The notes under the pieces: model-generated | Database searches by the model: none | Seen by the model: the letters and a program-made list of their open reading frames with translations, nothing else | Told to the model about the DNA's origin: nothing | Shown here: positions 15,710 through 19,777 of the stretch, one piece after another | How the letters are laid out: every line of letters begins with the position of its first letter | Position numbering within the stretch: the stretch's first letter is position 1 | Assembly (NCBI GenBank): GCA_003551865.1 | Contig: PUNU01000277.1 | Coordinates: forward strand, 1-19,777 | Length of the DNA stretch: 19,777 nucleotides | Direction: 5' to 3' | Origin: Syntrophomonadaceae bacterium | GTDB taxonomy: Bacteria > Bacillota_D > Dethiobacteria > DTU022 | Program-made: the position numbers and the translations under genes

Positions 15710-18544
15710 CTATTTGGCCGGCAGGGGCTTTTTCTCCGAAAGGGCTGTTTTAAGCCAGCGGCCGGTATAGGAATCGGGACAGGCTGCAATCTTCTCCGGC
15801 GGCCCGATCGCCACGACATACCCGCCTTCTTCACCGCCTTCGGGTCCGAGATCAATTAAGTAGTCGGCCCGCTTGAGCACTTCAAGGTTATGTTCGATTA
15901 CAATTACGGTATTGCCGCTGTCGACCAGACGTTCGAGAATGACCAGCAGCTTATTTATATCATCCAGATGAAGGCCGGTGGTCGGTTCATCCAAGATGTA
16001 GAGGCTGCGCCCGTTGCTGCGCCGGGACAGCTCCGTGGCCAGCTTGACTCTCTGGGCTTCTCCTCCGGACAAAGTGGTCGCCGGTTGGCCCAGCCGAATG
16101 TAGCCGAGCCCAACGTCGTAAAGCAGCTGCAGTTTTCGCTGAATTTTGGGTATGGCTTCAAAAAAGCCAAGCGCTTCTTCGACGCTCATGGCCAGCACAT
16201 CGGCAATATTCCGGTCTTTATAGCGCACCTCCAGGGTTTCCCGGTTATAGCGCTTGCCCCTGCATACCTCACAGGGAACATAAACGTCGGGCAGGAAGTG
16301 CATTTCAATTTTCAGGATGCCGTCGCCGCGGCAGGCTTCACAGCGGCCGCCTTTGACATTAAAGCTAAAACGCCCCGGCCGATATCCCCGGCGCCGTGAT
16401 TCGGGGGTCTTGGCAAACAGTTCACGTATGCCGTCAAACAGCCCGGTATAAGTGGCCGGGTTGGAGCGGGGAGTGCGGCCAATCGGCGATTGATCGATCA
16501 CAATTTGCTTGTCGAGATGCTCGACCCCTTCCAGGCCGCTGTGCGCGCCGGCCTGCTCACGCGAACGATGCAGTTTGCGGGCCAGTGCCCGGGCAAGAAT
16601 TTCGTTGATCAAGGTGCTTTTACCGGACCCGGAAACCCCGGAAACACAGACAAAAGCACCCAGGGGAATCCCGACATCGATATTTTTCAGGTTATGCTCG
16701 CAGGCTCCGCGTATCCACAAGCATCGTTCGTTGACAGGCCGTCGGTTTTCCGGAACGGGAACAACCTTTCTGCCGGCCAGGTAATCCCCGGTAATCGACG
16801 CCTCTTCAGCAATTATGTTATCGACTGTCCCCTGGGCTACGATTTCGCCCCCGGCGGCACCGGCACCCGGTCCAATATCCACCAGGTGGTCGGCACTGCG
16901 AATAGTGGTTTCATCATGTTCGACTACCAGGACAGTATTGCCCAGGTCGCGCAGTTTTTGCAGGGTGGATACCAGGCGGGCAATATCACGCTGGTGCAGA
17001 CCGATGCTCGGCTCATCAAGGATATATATTACCCCGGTCAGGCCGGAGCCAATCTGGGTAGCCAGCCTGATCCGCTGGGCTTCGCCCCCTGAGAGAGTAG
17101 CCGCCGCCCGGTCGAGGGTTAGGTACTGCAATCCGACATTCCGCAAAAACTGGAGACGCTCGCTGATTTCTTTCAAAACCTGCCTGGCAATATGTTTTTC
17201 CCGTTCGCTAAGCTCCAGCCGGCCGAAATATGCCTCTGCCTGTTCCACGCTCAGGGCCGAAACTTCGGCAATGTTACAGCCACCGAGCAAGACGGCCAGG
17301 CTGGACGGCTTAAGGCGGCTCCCGCCGCAGTCCGGGCAGGGACTGATTTGCATGTAGCGGGTCAGTTCGGAGCGGACGTCCTCGGAATCGGTGGCCGCAT
17401 AGCGCCGCTCCAGGAGCTTAAGCACCCCGGGAAAAGCCTTACGGTAATGGCGGACTCTTCTAAACATGTTCACATAGCGGAAATTGATTTTTTCCGAGGA
17501 CCCGTAGAGAATTTTTTGCTGAAGCTCAGGCTTCAGGTCCCGAAAAGGAATATCCATATCCACACCCCAGGCCTTGGCCGCCGCTTCAAGGAACTGCTGG
17601 TAGTAATATTGTCCCGACAAGGGATGAATGGCCCCTTCACGCAGGGACAGCTCCGGGTAGGGGATAACCAGCTCGGCCGAAAATTCAGCCCTGGTTCCCA
17701 GGCCGCTGCACTCCGGACAGGCTCCGTAAGGGCTGTTGAAAGAGAAAATGCGCGGGCTGATCTCTTCGAAGCTGAAGCCGCAGTCGGTACAGGAAAATTG
17801 CTCGCTGAACATCTGCTCTCCGCCGTCCAGGTTTTCAACCAGGACCAGCCCCTCGCTCAGTTTTAAAGCCGTCTCCAGCGAGTCGGCCAGGCGGGACTGG
17901 ATCCCCTCCCGGATAATCAGGCGGTCTACAACCACCTCGATGGAATGCTTTTTCTGCTTGTCCAGGATTATATCTTCCTCCAGGTCACGCACCTCACCGT
18001 CTACACGTACCCGCACGTAACCTTTGCGCCGAATGTCTTCAAACAGCCGCGAATATTCACCCTTGCGCCCCCTAACCAGGGGGGCCAGCACCTGGATTCG
18101 TGTTTCTTCCGGCATGCCGGCAATCTGATCGACCATCTGCTGGACCGTCTGCTGGCTGATCGGTTTTCGGCAGGTCGGACAGTGCGGCGTGCCGACCCGG
18201 GCAAACAGCAAGCGGATATAATCGTAAATTTCGGTTACCGTACCCACTGTGGAACGGGGGTTGTGGGAAGCCGTTTTTTGGTCGATCGATATGGAAGGTG
18301 AAAGGCCCTCGATCTGATCTACATCGGGCTTGTCCATCTGCCCCAGGAACTGGCGGGCATAAGCCGAAAGTGATTCGACATACCGCCTTTGACCTTCGGC
18401 GTAGATAGTATCAAAAGCCAGGGAAGACTTACCCGATCCGCTGAGGCCGGTAAACACTATCAAATTGTTGCGGGGCAGGGTCAGGTTTATGCTTTTCAGG
18501 TTATGTTCCCTGGCTCCGCGAATAATTATGTCTTCTATCGTCAA
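15710..18544 (-). CDS. uvrA: Excinuclease ABC subunit A
   Basis: UvrA is the dimeric, DNA-damage-sensing ABC ATPase that loads UvrB. The protein is about 944 residues, the usual size. The first Walker A GLSGSGKS is near residue 35 and its signature [18 protein letters not shown] near 490. The second Walker A GVSGSGKS is near 640 and its signature [15 protein letters not shown] near 830. Zinc-binding CxxC pairs are present: CPTC, CTDC...CPEC, and CEAC...CEVC. The signature [15 protein letters not shown] is intact. The frame opens with GTG at 18553, but the GAGGTGA ribosome site overlaps that GTG and stands 5 nt before a TTG at 18544, so TTG is preferred. It begins 15 bp after the uvrB stop, as one operon. 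Confidence 0.97.
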   Translation of the reverse strand: MTIEDIIIRGAREHNLKSINLTLPRNNLIVFTGLSGSGKSSLAFDTIYAEGQRRYVESLSAYARQFLGQMDKPDVDQIEGLSPSISIDQKTASHNPRSTVGTVTEIYDYIRLLFARVGTPHCPTCRKPISQQTVQQMVDQIAGMPEETRIQVLAPLVRGRKGEYSRLFEDIRRKGYVRVRVDGEVRDLEEDIILDKQKKHSIEVVVDRLIIREGIQSRLADSLETALKLSEGLVLVENLDGGEQMFSEQFSCTDCGFSFEEISPRIFSFNSPYGACPECSGLGTRAEFSAELVIPYPELSLREGAIHPLSGQYYYQQFLEAAAKAWGVDMDIPFRDLKPELQQKILYGSSEKINFRYVNMFRRVRHYRKAFPGVLKLLERRYAATDSEDVRSELTRYMQISPCPDCGGSRLKPSSLAVLLGGCNIAEVSALSVEQAEAYFGRLELSEREKHIARQVLKEISERLQFLRNVGLQYLTLDRAAATLSGGEAQRIRLATQIGSGLTGVIYILDEPSIGLHQRDIARLVSTLQKLRDLGNTVLVVEHDETTIRSADHLVDIGPGAGAAGGEIVAQGTVDNIIAEEASITGDYLAGRKVVPVPENRRPVNERCLWIRGACEHNLKNIDVGIPLGAFVCVSGVSGSGKSTLINEILARALARKLHRSREQAGAHSGLEGVEHLDKQIVIDQSPIGRTPRSNPATYTGLFDGIRELFAKTPESRRRGYRPGRFSFNVKGGRCEACRGDGILKIEMHFLPDVYVPCEVCRGKRYNRETLEVRYKDRNIADVLAMSVEEALGFFEAIPKIQRKLQLLYDVGLGYIRLGQPATTLSGGEAQRVKLATELSRRSNGRSLYILDEPTTGLHLDDINKLLVILERLVDSGNTVIVIEHNLEVLKRADYLIDLGPEGGEEGGYVVAIGPPEKIAACPDSYTGRWLKTALSEKKPLPAK

Positions 18545-18559
18545 TACGGTCACCTCGTT

Positions 18560-19777
18560 CTAATTTTGCTTTTCCAGTTCAAATATCAGGTCACGCAGTT
18601 CGGCCGCTTTTTCAAAAGCCAGTTCTTTCGAAGCCTGCTGCATTTCTTTTCGCAGTTTCTCAATTGCTTCGCGCCGCTTCCGATCCGGCATATCTTTCAG
18701 CTCATCCGGCATGTAGCGTACTTCTTCTTCGGCAGCAACAGTGGCGGCAATTACCTCGCGGACCGGCTTATCGATGGTCCGCGGGGTAATTCCGTGCCGC
18801 CTGTTAAAAGCCAGCTGCTTGCGGCGCCGGCGTTCGGTTTCATCAATCGCCCTCTGCATCGAAGGAGTAGTCTCTTCTGCATACATAATCACACAGCCTT
18901 CGGTATTGCGCGCGGTGCGCCCTATGGTCTGGATCAGGGAACGATCCGACCTTAAAAACCCTTCTTTATCGGCATCCAATATGGCCACCAGGGTTACTTC
19001 CGGCAGGTCTAGACCTTCCCGGAGCAGGTTGATACCAATCAAAACATCGAATTCCCCCAGGCGCAGGCCCCTGATAATAGACATCCTTTCCAGGGCACCG
19101 ATATCGGAATGCATGTAGCGTACTTTCAAGCCCATATTGCGGTAGTAATCGGTCAGATCCTCGGCCATACGTTTTGTCATGGTGGTCACCAGGGCCCTCT
19201 GATTGGCTTCAGCCCGCTTCCTGATTTCCCCGTAAAGATCATCCACCTGACCTTCGGCCGGCCGGACCTCCACTTTCGGATCCACCAGGCCTGTCGGCCT
19301 GATAATCTGCTCGACGATTGCATCGCTGTGCTCCAATTCCCAGGGCCCGGGAGTAGCCGACACCATAATTGCCTGGGTAACCAGCGACTCAAATTCTTCA
19401 AATCGCAGGGGGCGGTTGTCCAGGGCCGAAGGAAGCCTGAATCCGTGTTCAACCAGCGTGCTTTTACGTGAAAGATCCCCGCGGTACATGCCGTTGATCT
19501 GGGGTATGGTTATATGGGACTCATCAATAACCATCAGCATATCCGGAGGAAAGTAGTCGAGCAGGGTGGCCGGCCGGCTGCCCGGGGGGCGCCCGTCAAG
19601 GTGACGGGAATAGTTTTCGATTCCGCTGCAGAAGCCGATCTCCTGCATCATTTCAAGGTCAAACCGAGTGCGCTGTTCCAGGCGCTGGGCTTCCAGCAGC
19701 TGGTTTTGACTTCTAAAGTAAGCAAGGCGCTCCTGCAGTTCCGCCTCAATATCGCCAACAGCACGCTGCAGCTGATC
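18560..19777 (-). CDS. uvrB: Excinuclease ABC subunit B, C-terminal part (N-terminus beyond the right edge)
   Basis: UvrB is the helicase-like protein that verifies damage and recruits UvrC. The frame stays open to the last base, giving 405 residues of a family of about 660. The missing part includes the Walker A motif and the beta-hairpin that probes DNA. Upstream of the first in-frame ATG (19651) the translation still matches UvrB ([18 protein letters not shown]), so this ATG is internal. Visible helicase motifs are [31 protein letters not shown] and QTIGRTARN. The C-terminal UVR domain ([20 protein letters not shown]) interacts with UvrC. The stop is TAG, 15 bp before uvrA. Confidence 0.97.
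   Translation of the reverse strand, partial: DQLQRAVGDIEAELQERLAYFRSQNQLLEAQRLEQRTRFDLEMMQEIGFCSGIENYSRHLDGRPPGSRPATLLDYFPPDMLMVIDESHITIPQINGMYRGDLSRKSTLVEHGFRLPSALDNRPLRFEEFESLVTQAIMVSATPGPWELEHSDAIVEQIIRPTGLVDPKVEVRPAEGQVDDLYGEIRKRAEANQRALVTTMTKRMAEDLTDYYRNMGLKVRYMHSDIGALERMSIIRGLRLGEFDVLIGINLLREGLDLPEVTLVAILDADKEGFLRSDRSLIQTIGRTARNTEGCVIMYAEETTPSMQRAIDETERRRRKQLAFNRRHGITPRTIDKPVREVIAATVAAEEEVRYMPDELKDMPDRKRREAIEKLRKEMQQASKELAFEKAAELRDLIFELEKQN

Overview
The window is a stretch of core bacterial chromosome, most likely from an anaerobic member of the Bacillota (class Clostridia). The evidence is the gene order, strong Shine-Dalgarno sites of the GGAGG type, a WhiA/RapZ pair next to sigma-54 and a glycolytic run, and a tmRNA tag ending in ALAA. 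GC content looks moderate, about half by eye. Every gene supported here lies on the minus strand, so transcription runs from right to left. The layout below follows transcription order. No phage, transposase gene, CRISPR array, rRNA or tRNA gene is visible.

Right end (about 13.75-19.78 kb): nucleotide excision repair. uvrB (N-terminal part beyond the window edge), uvrA and uvrC follow each other and encode the damage-recognition and dual-incision machinery.

Centre (about 4.2-13.66 kb): a long gene run headed by an extended -10 promoter and a strong 5' leader hairpin. It holds a Cof-type HAD phosphatase, rapZ, whiA, rpoN (sigma-54), then pgk, tpiA, gpmI and eno (lower glycolysis). Several joints are tight: HAD overlaps rapZ by 20 nt, whiA starts 18 nt after rapZ, pgk starts 22 nt after rpoN, and tpiA and gpmI overlap by 4 nt. 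Two genes often found in this neighbourhood in Bacillota are absent. gap (with its regulator cggR) is missing between rpoN and pgk, and yvcK is missing between rapZ and whiA.

Left end (1-4.2 kb): secG has its own near-consensus promoter and a terminator-like hairpin. It is followed by rnr (RNase R), a nitroreductase-family flavoprotein, smpB and the 5' part of ssrA (tmRNA), which runs off the window. RNase R, SmpB and tmRNA together form the trans-translation ribosome rescue system. The visible part of ssrA allows the tag peptide AKPNVALAA to be decoded. Spacers on either side of rnr carry degenerate inverted repeats built on an ACAGGGGACGG-like core, which look like REP/MITE-type remnants.

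I see no clear undescribed system. The points most worth checking are the missing gap/cggR and yvcK genes, the repeat family around rnr, the leader hairpin ahead of the HAD-rapZ-whiA-rpoN run, and the tmRNA tag.
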